Position numbers and translations under genes: made by a program. The notes beneath the pieces were generated by a model. That model was not told the DNA's origin and did not search any database. It saw nothing but the letters and a program-made list of their open reading frames with translations. A DNA stretch of 64,000 bases from Gemmatimonadota bacterium (GTDB lineage: Bacteria; Gemmatimonadota; Gemmatimonadetes; Gemmatimonadales; Gemmatimonadaceae), in contig DAHUXM010000027.1 in NCBI GenBank assembly GCA_027307165.1, positions 186,001 to 250,000 of the forward strand. The letters run 5' to 3'. Shown here piece after piece: positions 17,574 to 26,389 of the stretch; positions within the stretch are counted from its first letter, which is position 1; each line of letters starts with the position of its first letter.

Positions 17574-18848
17574 ATGCAACCTGGGTCCCCCTCACCTGCA
17601 CGGTCATGGCGCGCTGCGCTGGTCGTCGCCTGCCTTGCCGGCACGACGGTTGTGTGCGCCATCCTGGCAACGGAGGTACGGCAGGTCAATGCTGCCCTCG
17701 ACACGACTACATCGCAGACACTCCGGGACTACGCGACTTCGGCGGGCCGCATCCTGGGCACGGAGGCGATCCGCCGGTCGGAGGGGTTCAGGTCAAGACT
17801 CTACGGTCCGTTGATAGGCACCATAGTCGTGGATGGAGCAGCGCCGCCATTGGCCACCTTCGCGCACCGCGCCGACTCTCTCTACGCCGCAGAGAAATAC
17901 GACCCTGATTCGCTTCGCGGCTATATCCGCGTCGATGTGCGAACCCGACATTGGGAAGGCCTGGGGTCGATGGCCGATTCCAGCCGTGCGGCTGCGGTGG
18001 TGGCCAAGGCCCTGGCGAAAGCGAGACTGGATACGGCACGAACGCCGCTCCTCATGCTTCCCGGCGCGCACGAGCCCATAATCGTCTCGGCCGCGGCGGT
18101 CGCCGACTCGGCCGGGCATCAGTACATGTATATCGTCGTTCAGGCGCGTGCAACGAATTTTCGCCACGCGATGCAGGCGACAATGCAGTCTGTACCGCTC
18201 CTGCCGCCGTCATTCGCGGGATCTGCGTGGAACCTGGACAAGTCCGCCGCTGCCAACCACGTCTCGAACGATTCACTCATCGGGGTACGGATCACCGCAG
18301 TCGATGGAACGGTGCTGTACGTATCCCCCCATTCCTACGACGGACCCTACCGGGGAGAGTACCACTTCCAGAGCGGACCGGACGGCTTCACCATCGAAAC
18401 CGTCCTTCGTCCAAGTCTCGCTACAGCGCTCGTGCCCGCAGTCGTTCGCACCGCCAGCCGGTCGCTTTACATCGGGCTCGCACTTGTGGGCTGCTTCCTT
18501 CTGGCTGTTTCCCTCATCGCCTTCTGGGGTGAGATGTCGCATCAGACGGCCGAGCGTGCCAAATCGCTGCAGCAACTCACGACAGGACTTCGGCACGAGC
18601 TGAACAATGCGCTCGCGAGCGTCATGCTCGAATCCCAGATGCTCGCGGCTTCCGAGGACGCATCCCTCGATGCGCGCTATGCGGGTGCTGCCATCGCCGA
18701 ACAGGCGGAGCGGATGCGGAAAGCTTTGCGGCGGCTCGATAACATCGATCATCTGCCGGTGGTCAACTACTTCGAGGGAAAGTCGATGCTGGATCTCACT
18801 GGCTCGCACCCTCCGGAGCAGGAGCACGAAACCGCACACGTGAGCTGA
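17574..18848 (+). CDS. Membrane sensor with HisKA-like DHp helix but no ATPase domain
   Basis: This 424-residue protein has TM1 at about 13-33, an extracytoplasmic sensor region of roughly 260 residues, TM2 at about 300-320, and a cytoplasmic tail. The tail contains LRHELNNALASVMLESQML with a candidate phospho-acceptor H341, an H-box typical of histidine kinases, then a second helix (AIAEQAERMRKALRRLDNI). The frame ends about 60 residues later with no N, G1 or G2 boxes, and no ATPase ORF follows: the next gene, hrpB, is convergent 18 bp away. It is either a natural phosphotransfer-type sensor or a truncated kinase. I saw no frameshift relic downstream. Confidence 0.8.
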   Translation: MQPGSPSPARSWRAALVVACLAGTTVVCAILATEVRQVNAALDTTTSQTLRDYATSAGRILGTEAIRRSEGFRSRLYGPLIGTIVVDGAAPPLATFAHRADSLYAAEKYDPDSLRGYIRVDVRTRHWEGLGSMADSSRAAAVVAKALAKARLDTARTPLLMLPGAHEPIIVSAAAVADSAGHQYMYIVVQARATNFRHAMQATMQSVPLLPPSFAGSAWNLDKSAAANHVSNDSLIGVRITAVDGTVLYVSPHSYDGPYRGEYHFQSGPDGFTIETVLRPSLATALVPAVVRTASRSLYIGLALVGCFLLAVSLIAFWGEMSHQTAERAKSLQQLTTGLRHELNNALASVMLESQMLAASEDASLDARYAGAAIAEQAERMRKALRRLDNIDHLPVVNYFEGKSMLDLTGSHPPEQEHETAHVS

Positions 18849-18866
18849 CCGAAGCTCGGGACGGCC

Positions 18867-21410
18867 TTATTCTCCCCTCCGTTTTGCCCTTGCCGTCGGC
18901 GCTGCAGTCAGTGGATCTTCCGGCCACACATGCCTTGGATACCGTCCGCGCAGCTCCTTCCGCACCTCGAAATAACTCCCGCGCCAGAAACCTTCCAGAT
19001 CACGCGTGACCTGCACCGGTCTGCGCGCTGGCGACAGCAGCTCGATCGTCAAGGGAACGCTTCCGGCATCGACGGTCGGTGTCTGCTTCACGCCGAACAT
19101 CTCCTGAAGTCTCACTGCAATGCTCGGCGCGTCCGGATTGCTGTAGTCGATCGCGACACGCGTGCCCGTCGGCGCGACATAATGAAGTGGCGCGAGTCTG
19201 TCGAGATCGCTGCCTTGCCGCCAGTCCATCATCGCGATCAATGCACGATCCAGATCGTTGCCCAGATCTCGCAGAGACGTGCGGCCCTCCAGGATGGGCG
19301 CCAGCCAGTGGTCGAGCGTCGCCGTGAGGAATTCGTCGGACATGTCGGGCCAATCCGCATGTCTCCCTCGCACGAATGCAACACGTTCGCGTACTGCCTT
19401 CGCGGCGCCACTCCAGGGAAGCGTCTGAATCCCTTCGCGGCGCACTATGTTCAGCATCAACTGCGGCGCGCCTTTCACTTCAGGATCGGTAACTAGCGAT
19501 TCACTCAGTGTGATAGCCCCGAGTCGCGTTCGCATTCGCGCACGAACGCTGCGCGCGCGATCATCCCACTCCAGAACCTCCTCGACCTCGATCTGATCTG
19601 CGAACTGCGCATCGATCTCGGATTGCGTCAACGATGCACCAAGAAATATTCGCGACGATCGCGCATCACCGTCGAGCTCGGCGGCTACTATGTATTGGGC
19701 TGACGACAGTCCCTGCGGGTGCGTGAGCGCTGCGCCGCGCCCGTTTCGAAGCAAAAAGCGCCCGTCCATGACGTCGCCCCGCGCCTGGCCGATGCGATCG
19801 GGATATGCGAGCGCCAGAACCGCTCCCGCGTTCGCTGTCTCAACCACGGAATGACCGGCAACACCCAGCTGACGTCGGAGCGCCGTACTTTCTGCCGTTA
19901 TACGTCGCAGTTGCGTCCCGTCGACCTGCGCGCCGTGCAGTGCGACGCGACCAGCGGGCCCGTGCAGCAACTCCAGACGAATCCCGATGTCCGCGTCGGC
20001 AGGTCCATCGACGCCACGTACGAAGTCACGCTCGCCAAGTATCGCGGCAATGTCACATGCGATCGCACCATTGCCGACAGCGATCGATCTGATCAGCATG
20101 TGTGCGATGCGTGGATGAACCGGCAGCGCCGCCATCGCGCGACCATGATGCGTGATGGTACCGGACTGATCGAGTGCGCCGAGCATCGTCAGCAATTGCG
20201 CTCCCTGCTCCAGCGCCGACGGTGGTGGAGCGTCGAGCCAGCGAAGCTCGTCCACATTCCTTATGCCTGCAACTGCAAGCTCGAGAACGAGCGGTGCGAG
20301 ATCAGCCTGAAGAATCTCCGGACTCGTGTGCTCCAGAAGATGATGCTGCTCGTGCTCCGGCCAGAGGCGGTAGCACCTGCCCGGCGCCGTTCGTCCTGCG
20401 CGTCCCGCGCGCTGGTCGGCGGAAGAGCGTGATATGCGGACGGTTTCGAGGCGCGTCATTCCGCTTCGTGGCGAAAAGCGCGGTGCACGCGCGAGTCCGC
20501 TGTCGATCACGACCCGGACACCTTCGATCGTGAGACTCGTTTCCGCGATCGGCGTCGAGAGCACGACCTTGCGCGATCCCCGCGATGCGGGTGCAATCGC
20601 CGCATCCTGTGCCTGCTGCGACAGATCGCCATACAGCGGCTCGACGTGAACGTTGTTCGGCACACGTCCCTCGAGCAGCGCGGCAACACGACGTATCTCT
20701 GCTCCGCCGGGAAGAAATACCAGAATGTCCCCGTCGTTGTCGTTGAGTGCAGCCACGACCCTCGATGCAACCGCCGCTGCCAGGCCCCGCGCGTCCGGCC
20801 GCGCCGAGTACGCCAGCTCGACAGGAAAGATCCGCCCTTCGCTTCTGATCACAGGAGCATCATCCAGAAGCGTTGCGACCCGCGCGCCGTCCAGCGTGGC
20901 CGACATGACGAGTATTCTGAGATCGGGCCGTATCAATGACTGCGATTGCAGCGCGAGTGCGAGCCCCGTATCGGCGTGAATACTGCGCTCGTGAAATTCG
21001 TCGAAGATGAGAAGCCCCACACCCTCCAGCGTTGCATCGCTCTGCAACATTCGCGTGAGAATTCCCTCCGTCACCACTTCGATCCGCGTTCTGGGCCCTA
21101 TTCGCGTGTCGCGCCGCACCCTGTATCCAACAGTGTCGCCGGTGCGCTCACCGAGCAGCTGAGACATGCGATGCGTTACCGCGCGCGCAGCCAGCCTGCG
21201 CGGCTCCAGCATCACGATCCTGGAGTTGCCGAGCCACCGCTCGCCGATCAGAGCGAGAGGGACGTGAGTCGTCTTTCCGGCGCCGGGAGGTGCCTGCAGT
21301 ACAGCGCCGTTCCCGCTCGCCAGCGCCGCGCGCAGGGCGGGGATCGCCTCGTCCACGGGAAGCCGCGCTCCAGGTAGTTCTTTGCCGCCGGCGTCGACTG
21401 GTCGAGTCAT
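18867..21410 (-). CDS. hrpB: ATP-dependent helicase HrpB (DEAH type)
   Basis: The protein has 847 residues, the usual HrpB size. Motif I is APPGAGKTT (near residue 43), motif II is DEFH, motif III is MSATLDG, and motif VI is DQRAGRAGR. A winged-helix/ratchet region is followed by the HrpB-specific C-terminal domain (YVAPTGTRVAIDYSNPDAP and RDLEGFWRGSYFEVRKELRG). HrpB proteins are RNA-helicase-like proteins of poorly defined function, probably in RNA metabolism. The gene stands alone, convergent with the kinase-like gene and divergent from the M28 peptidase gene. Confidence 0.97.
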   Translation of the reverse strand: MTRPVDAGGKELPGARLPVDEAIPALRAALASGNGAVLQAPPGAGKTTHVPLALIGERWLGNSRIVMLEPRRLAARAVTHRMSQLLGERTGDTVGYRVRRDTRIGPRTRIEVVTEGILTRMLQSDATLEGVGLLIFDEFHERSIHADTGLALALQSQSLIRPDLRILVMSATLDGARVATLLDDAPVIRSEGRIFPVELAYSARPDARGLAAAVASRVVAALNDNDGDILVFLPGGAEIRRVAALLEGRVPNNVHVEPLYGDLSQQAQDAAIAPASRGSRKVVLSTPIAETSLTIEGVRVVIDSGLARAPRFSPRSGMTRLETVRISRSSADQRAGRAGRTAPGRCYRLWPEHEQHHLLEHTSPEILQADLAPLVLELAVAGIRNVDELRWLDAPPPSALEQGAQLLTMLGALDQSGTITHHGRAMAALPVHPRIAHMLIRSIAVGNGAIACDIAAILGERDFVRGVDGPADADIGIRLELLHGPAGRVALHGAQVDGTQLRRITAESTALRRQLGVAGHSVVETANAGAVLALAYPDRIGQARGDVMDGRFLLRNGRGAALTHPQGLSSAQYIVAAELDGDARSSRIFLGASLTQSEIDAQFADQIEVEEVLEWDDRARSVRARMRTRLGAITLSESLVTDPEVKGAPQLMLNIVRREGIQTLPWSGAAKAVRERVAFVRGRHADWPDMSDEFLTATLDHWLAPILEGRTSLRDLGNDLDRALIAMMDWRQGSDLDRLAPLHYVAPTGTRVAIDYSNPDAPSIAVRLQEMFGVKQTPTVDAGSVPLTIELLSPARRPVQVTRDLEGFWRGSYFEVRKELRGRYPRHVWPEDPLTAAPTARAKRRGE

Positions 21411-21642
21411 TCACAGTTGAAGTTAACGACGCTCAACATGTTCCCGGTCGCACCATCGGTGGCGCACGGCGCCGGCTCCGCGATCGGGGAACACGGCCGG
21501 TGACCCGCGTGGAGCGGTGTGGACACGCCTTCGAACATGTGATCCGATAACCGGCCCGCCTGTCAGCCCACGCTGGCGACCGGTGAACCGTATATTCGGC
21601 GACTGGCTCGTGTCGGTCGTCAACCACTGCTGTGAGGGCTAC

Positions 21643-23898
21643 ATGCGATTTTTCAGTCTCCCGTTTCTCGCTTCGCTTGGCGTGCTCGCCGTCCCGCTGG
21701 TCGCGGCGTCTCCGCCTCCATCCGGCGACATCCTCGGCTTCACTCCAGCGTCGTCGCGAATTCAACGCGACTGGGAGAACAAGTTTCGCGCGTTACCCGA
21801 TCCAGCGCGCATGCGTGCGGACATGAAACTGCTCGCGGCGCGTCCACATCACGTTGGCTCGCCGTACGACAAGCAGAACGCGGAATGGATCCTCAAACAG
21901 TTCAAGGATGCCGGATGGGATGCGCACATCGAGACGTTCAACGTGCTCTTCCCGACACCAAAGCAGCGACTCGTCGAGCTCGTCGCGCCGACACGCTTCA
22001 CGGCGAAACTCCAGGAGCCACCGGTACCGGGAGACCCGACGTCATTCCAGACGTCGGAGCAACTTCCGACTTATAACGCATACTCGATCGACGGGGACGT
22101 GACGGGTCCGCTCGTCTACGTCAACTATGGAATTCCTTCGGACTACGATGAGCTTGCGCGGCGCGGTGTATCGGTCAAGGGCGCGATAGTCATCGCGCGT
22201 TACGGTCAGTCGTGGAGAGGCATCAAGCCGAAAGTTGCCGCGGAACACGGCGCGATCGGTTGTCTGATCTATTCCGACCCTGGCGATGACGGTTACAACG
22301 ATGGCGACGTCTTTCCGAAAGGACCGATGCGTCCGGCCGACGGCGTCCAGCGTGGCAGCGTGATGGACATGCCAACGTATCCGGGTGATCCGTTGACTCC
22401 GGGTGTCGGCGCTACGAAGGATGCAAAGCGTCTCGCACTCAAGGACGTGAAGGTACTCACCAAGATCCCCGTGCTTCCCATTTCGTACGGTGATGCAAAG
22501 CCATTGCTAGCGGCCATTGGCGGTGACGTTGCGCCGAGCGGCTGGCGTGGCGCGCTCCCGATCACCTACAAGGTTGGGCCCGGACCTGCGCGAGTCCATC
22601 TCGTCGTCAAGTCCAACTGGGACATCAAGCCGATCTATGATGTGATCGGCCAGTTGCGTGGAAGCTCGTCGCCAGACGAATGGGTGGTTCGTGGAAATCA
22701 TCACGACGCATGGGTGAACGGCGCGGACGATCCGATCGCCGGTCAGGTTGCGCTGCTGGAGGAAGTCCGCGCGTTGGGCGCGCTCGTCAAGCAGGGCTGG
22801 CATCCCAAACGCACGATCATCTACGCCGCCTGGGATGGAGAGGAACCCGGTTTGCTGGGTTCGACGGAATGGGCTGAAACGCACGCGAAGGAGCTCGCGG
22901 CACATGCAGTTGCGTATCTCAACAGCGACACCAACGGACGCGGTTATCTCGGCGTCAGCGGCTCGCACGTGCTGGAGAAGTTCATCAACGGTGTGATGCG
23001 CGACATAACCGATCCCGAAACCGGCGCGAGCGTCGAGAGTCGCGCACGCGCACGCTCACTCGCTCACGCCTCCGCGGCGACGCGCAAGGACATTCGCGGT
23101 CGTGCGGATCTGCACATCGGAGCGCTCGGCTCCGGCTCCGATTACACTGCGTTCCTGCAGCACGTCGGCGTTCCATCGATGAACCTGGGCTTCGGCGGCG
23201 AGGATCAGGGTGGTGTGTACCATTCGGTGTATGATGATTTCTACTGGTACACGCACTTCTCCGACACGTCGTTCGTGTATGGCAAGGCGCTCGCGCAGAC
23301 TGCCGGCACCGCCGTGATGCGCCTCGCTGACGCCGATGTGATTCCGTACGACTTCACCGATCTTGCGCAGACCGTCGGTACCTACGTGACCGAACTCAAG
23401 ACGCTTCACAAGACGATGGCATCCGATGTCGTCGAGCACAACCGTGAAGTTGCCGACAGTGGATTCTTCCTCACGAACGATCCGCGTCATCCGCTCACGC
23501 TTCCGAAAGCTGAAACGGCGATACCGGATCTCGATTTTGCGCCGCTGGACAGCGCGACCGCTGCATTGACCCGAGCCGCTACGCGCTATCAGGCAGCGTT
23601 CGCGCAATCGATGGATGGGGCAGCCACGGAGAGCTTCGTCAAGCTCAACACCGATCTGCTGCAGAGCGAGCGCGTGCTCCTGTCGGATGCCGGACTCCCG
23701 AACCGCCCCTGGTTCAAGCATCTGCTGTATGCGCCCGGTTACTACACCGGCTACGGCGTCAAGACGATCCCCGGCGTGCGCGAGGCGATCGAACAGAAGG
23801 AGTGGCCACTGGCAACGACCGAGATCGGCCGTGTGTCAGCGGCACTCAACGCCGAGGCCGCGTTGGTCGACAGAGCCGCAACGGAGTTGGGCCACTGA
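21643..23898 (+). CDS. Secreted M28B peptidase, glutamate carboxypeptidase II-like
   Basis: From the ATG at 21643, with GAGGG seven bases upstream, the product has 751 residues and a signal peptide ending near VAAS. It has the GCPII/transferrin-receptor layout: protease domain, PA insert (around residues 130-310) and a C-terminal helical dimerisation domain (about 590-751). Zinc-site residues are visible: H354 in NHHDAW, D in NGADDP, E-E in WDGEEPG, D in LNSDTNGRG and H in VYHSVYDDFYW. It should remove C-terminal residues from peptides outside the cytoplasm. A strong terminator follows. Confidence 0.95.
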   Translation: MRFFSLPFLASLGVLAVPLVAASPPPSGDILGFTPASSRIQRDWENKFRALPDPARMRADMKLLAARPHHVGSPYDKQNAEWILKQFKDAGWDAHIETFNVLFPTPKQRLVELVAPTRFTAKLQEPPVPGDPTSFQTSEQLPTYNAYSIDGDVTGPLVYVNYGIPSDYDELARRGVSVKGAIVIARYGQSWRGIKPKVAAEHGAIGCLIYSDPGDDGYNDGDVFPKGPMRPADGVQRGSVMDMPTYPGDPLTPGVGATKDAKRLALKDVKVLTKIPVLPISYGDAKPLLAAIGGDVAPSGWRGALPITYKVGPGPARVHLVVKSNWDIKPIYDVIGQLRGSSSPDEWVVRGNHHDAWVNGADDPIAGQVALLEEVRALGALVKQGWHPKRTIIYAAWDGEEPGLLGSTEWAETHAKELAAHAVAYLNSDTNGRGYLGVSGSHVLEKFINGVMRDITDPETGASVESRARARSLAHASAATRKDIRGRADLHIGALGSGSDYTAFLQHVGVPSMNLGFGGEDQGGVYHSVYDDFYWYTHFSDTSFVYGKALAQTAGTAVMRLADADVIPYDFTDLAQTVGTYVTELKTLHKTMASDVVEHNREVADSGFFLTNDPRHPLTLPKAETAIPDLDFAPLDSATAALTRAATRYQAAFAQSMDGAATESFVKLNTDLLQSERVLLSDAGLPNRPWFKHLLYAPGYYTGYGVKTIPGVREAIEQKEWPLATTEIGRVSAALNAEAALVDRAATELGH

Positions 23899-23928
23899 TA
23901 CGGCGACAGGCGTGATGTGATCAGACAC

Positions 23929-23965
23929 AACAACGGCACGCGTCGGAATGACGCGTGCCGTTGTT
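23929..23965. terminator. Strong bidirectional terminator
   Basis: AACAACGGCACGCGTC and its exact complement GACGCGTGCCGTTGTT form a 16-bp perfect stem with a 5-nt loop GGAAT. The arms end in AACAA and TTGTT, giving a T-rich tail in both directions. It lies between the convergent M28B and S10 peptidase genes. Confidence 0.8.
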
Positions 23966-23972
23966 CTAAGCT

Positions 23973-24076
23973 CGTCATTCCCGCGAAAGCGGGAATCCAT
24001 CTGATGCCGATCAACTTCCGGGTATCATCGCAACCAGAGATCGATAACATGGATTCCCGCTTTCGCGGGAATGACG
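23973..24076. repeat. REP-like inverted doublet
   Basis: A 28-bp unit at 23973-24000 (core ATTCCCGCGAAAGCGGGAAT) recurs as its reverse complement at 24049-24076, with 48 bp between. Each unit is itself a hairpin with an 8-bp stem and a GAAA or TTTC loop. This matches the widespread CGTCATTCCCGCGAAAGCGG-type REP sequence family found in intergenic DNA of many GC-rich bacteria. It sits between two convergent genes, the usual place for a REP doublet. I see no other copy in the window. Confidence 0.85.
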
Positions 24077-24099
24077 AATCGGTGACGCGGTATCCCTGC

Positions 24100-25692
24100 T
24101 CAGGGACCCGACGTCTTGTCGATGAACGCCGCGACGTTGGTCTTGAATTGCGCGAGTGACGGAACGTTGACGTAGATCATGTGCCCCGACATGTACTCGG
24201 CTTCGGTGATCTGACTGCGTACCTGCTTCGGAATGCCGAGATGATCCATGGTCCACTCGGCAGCAAAGTACGGCGTCGCGAGATCGAACAGGCCGCTGTT
24301 GAGCATCACGTGCAACTTGGGGTTCGTGCTCAATGTGTTCGCGAGATCCACCGCGACGTTGGTATGGCCCGGCCAGCCACGTCTGTCGCCATGCGTCCAA
24401 TCCCATGGATTCACTCTGCCGGAGATCGCGTAGAGCTTGTCGCGGCCGTAGTTGAGCTCCTCATGCATGTACTGGTTGAACAACGACACGTACGCCGAGC
24501 TGATGTCTGCCGACTGCGGATCGTACTCGGCGTTTTCCGCGAGCAGGTCCCCGGTCTCACCGACAAAGCGCGCATCGAGACGACCAACTGTCTGGCCGTG
24601 CTCGCGTAGCAGCTCCTTCTCGAACTGTCCAGCATTCACCCGAAGGTTGGCCTTGTCGATGTACGCACTGTTGAGTCCCGTGTACTGCTGCAGCTTCGCG
24701 ATGATCTTTGCGCGATCCGCGCTCGAGAGATTGTCGCCGGCCATAAGAGCCTGTGCATAGTCAGTCGTCGCAAAGTGCTCGACTTCCTTGAGAAACGGGC
24801 GCAACTCGGCCGGTCGACTCGCCAGTGCGTTGTGATACCACGCAACTGCCGCATACGATGGCAGATACATGACGTATGGCATGTCGTTCCCGGCGTCGAA
24901 CGTGATTGTCTGGAAGTCCAGCACCGACGACAGCAGAATCACACCATTCAGATCGATGTTGTAGCGATTCTGCAATACGGCCGATAGCGCCGCGGAACGC
25001 GTGGTTCCGTAACTCTCGCCCATCAGATAGCGCGGCGAGTTCCATCGTCCCGACTCGCTCAGGTAACGACTCACAAACTCGCCGAGAGAGCTGGCATCCT
25101 GATCCACGCCCCAGAAATTCTTTCCCTTCGCCTTGCCGACCGGCTTGCTGTATCCGGTTCCCACCGGGTCGATGAAAACCAGATCCGCCTTGTCCAGCAT
25201 GCTGTACTGATTGTCCACCAGATGATAAGGCGGCGGCGCTGAATGGACGGTGTCGGGAATGTCGACGCGTTTGGGCCCGAGCAATCCCATGTGAACCCAC
25301 ACCGACGACGATCCTGGTCCACCGTTGTACGCGAACATGATCGGCCTGCGAGAGCGGTCTGTTACGCCACGTTGCGTATACGCCGTGTAATAGATCTCCG
25401 CCGTTGGCTCGTCTGTGCTGTCGCGCAGAATTATGTTGCCGACCGTAGCGTCGTAATCGATTCGCTTGCCGCCGATCATCGCCGAGTGATGCGTGACGAC
25501 GTGCACCTCTCTCGCCGGTGCTGGAGCGCGGGAGCCTTGGAGGATGGTGGTTTCGACCGTTGTGTCGGCGCGACCGCGAACCGTCGTGTCGCGGCTGCTG
25601 TCGGGACGTGCTTCCCCGCGTCGCGTGGCACGCTGGCCGAACGCGGCGGCTGGAATCAAAACTGCCGCGACAAGCAAGGCGGCTCTCTTCAT
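24100..25692 (-). CDS. Secreted S10 family serine carboxypeptidase
   Basis: The 530-residue form starts at the ATG at 25692, giving the signal peptide MKRAALLVAAVLIPAAAFGQ; an ATG at 25722 is an alternative. A Thr/Arg/Asp-rich linker (about residues 22-60) precedes an alpha/beta hydrolase domain. The oxyanion region is YNGGPGSSSVW, the nucleophile is S227 in GESYGTTR, the acid is Asp in NSGLFDLATPY, and the catalytic His is in YMSGHMIYV. These are the S10 signatures. It would remove C-terminal residues from peptides, complementing the aminopeptidases in the window. Confidence 0.94.
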   Translation of the reverse strand: MKRAALLVAAVLIPAAAFGQRATRRGEARPDSSRDTTVRGRADTTVETTILQGSRAPAPAREVHVVTHHSAMIGGKRIDYDATVGNIILRDSTDEPTAEIYYTAYTQRGVTDRSRRPIMFAYNGGPGSSSVWVHMGLLGPKRVDIPDTVHSAPPPYHLVDNQYSMLDKADLVFIDPVGTGYSKPVGKAKGKNFWGVDQDASSLGEFVSRYLSESGRWNSPRYLMGESYGTTRSAALSAVLQNRYNIDLNGVILLSSVLDFQTITFDAGNDMPYVMYLPSYAAVAWYHNALASRPAELRPFLKEVEHFATTDYAQALMAGDNLSSADRAKIIAKLQQYTGLNSAYIDKANLRVNAGQFEKELLREHGQTVGRLDARFVGETGDLLAENAEYDPQSADISSAYVSLFNQYMHEELNYGRDKLYAISGRVNPWDWTHGDRRGWPGHTNVAVDLANTLSTNPKLHVMLNSGLFDLATPYFAAEWTMDHLGIPKQVRSQITEAEYMSGHMIYVNVPSLAQFKTNVAAFIDKTSGP

Positions 25693-25863
25693 GTTGGAAT
25701 TCCGATTTTGGCTGAATTTCATGGGCGTGTCAGATTCGCACGGTGGCGGGTAACAGAGGCAGATATTACACACACGATCGCGCTCCGCTAGCCGCCATCC
25801 GCTCGTAACAGCCCGTAGCCCGAATCCCTGCTCGCTCATTACCTATATTTCAGTCCTACGCCC

Positions 25864-26355
25864 ATGAAGACCGCATTCATATATACGGCTGCAGTCGTCG
25901 CCCTCGGCGCCTGCTCCCAGACGCCTGGGGTTGCGACGCAAACGCCTGTTCACTGGTCAATTGCCCCGGTTCGGGGTGCGATCAGCAATGGTACGGTATC
26001 GACCGTAAGGGTCGATGGGACCATTCAGGCCGGCTGGCACATCTACGCCATCAGCCAGCCGCCCGGCGGACCGTACGCCACGCGCATCTCCGTTCCGGAT
26101 GGTCAGTCGTTCGTCGCCGCCGGCAGCCCTTCGGCGGTCCTGCCACCGCACGTCGCATTCGACAGCGCCTTCAAGATGAATGTGCAGTTGCACGAAAAAG
26201 CCGCCAGCTTCGACGTACCCGTGCGCTTCACCGGAAAGTCCGCCGCTGGCGACTCCGTCCACGTGAACGTCAGATACCAGGTCTGCAACGCATCGCTCTG
26301 CCTTCCACCGCAGACCGCGAAGCTCGTGGCGGCAGTCGTACCAACGGCGAGGTAG
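25864..26355 (+). CDS. Lipoprotein with DsbD alpha-like (thiol-disulfide) domain
   Basis: This 163-residue protein has a lipobox (VVALGAC) and a single immunoglobulin-like domain. The segment GWHIYAISQPPGGPYATRI and the closing VRYQVCNASLCLPPQTAKL match the N-terminal periplasmic domain of DsbD, including the CxxxxC pair (VCNASLC) that exchanges electrons with partner proteins. In E. coli this domain is fused to the membrane part; here it is a separate lipoprotein followed 34 bp later by the membrane/thioredoxin protein, so the pair is a split DsbD. Confidence 0.9.
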   Translation: MKTAFIYTAAVVALGACSQTPGVATQTPVHWSIAPVRGAISNGTVSTVRVDGTIQAGWHIYAISQPPGGPYATRISVPDGQSFVAAGSPSAVLPPHVAFDSAFKMNVQLHEKAASFDVPVRFTGKSAAGDSVHVNVRYQVCNASLCLPPQTAKLVAAVVPTAR

Positions 26356-26389
26356 TCACAGCCGATGATTCTCAGCGTCGGATGAATCC

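Noticed and set aside
23929-24076. Possible small CRISPR-like or insertion-sequence remnant
   Set aside because: There are only two inverted units, no spacers of constant size, no transposase ORF and no target duplication; a terminator plus REP doublet explains it.
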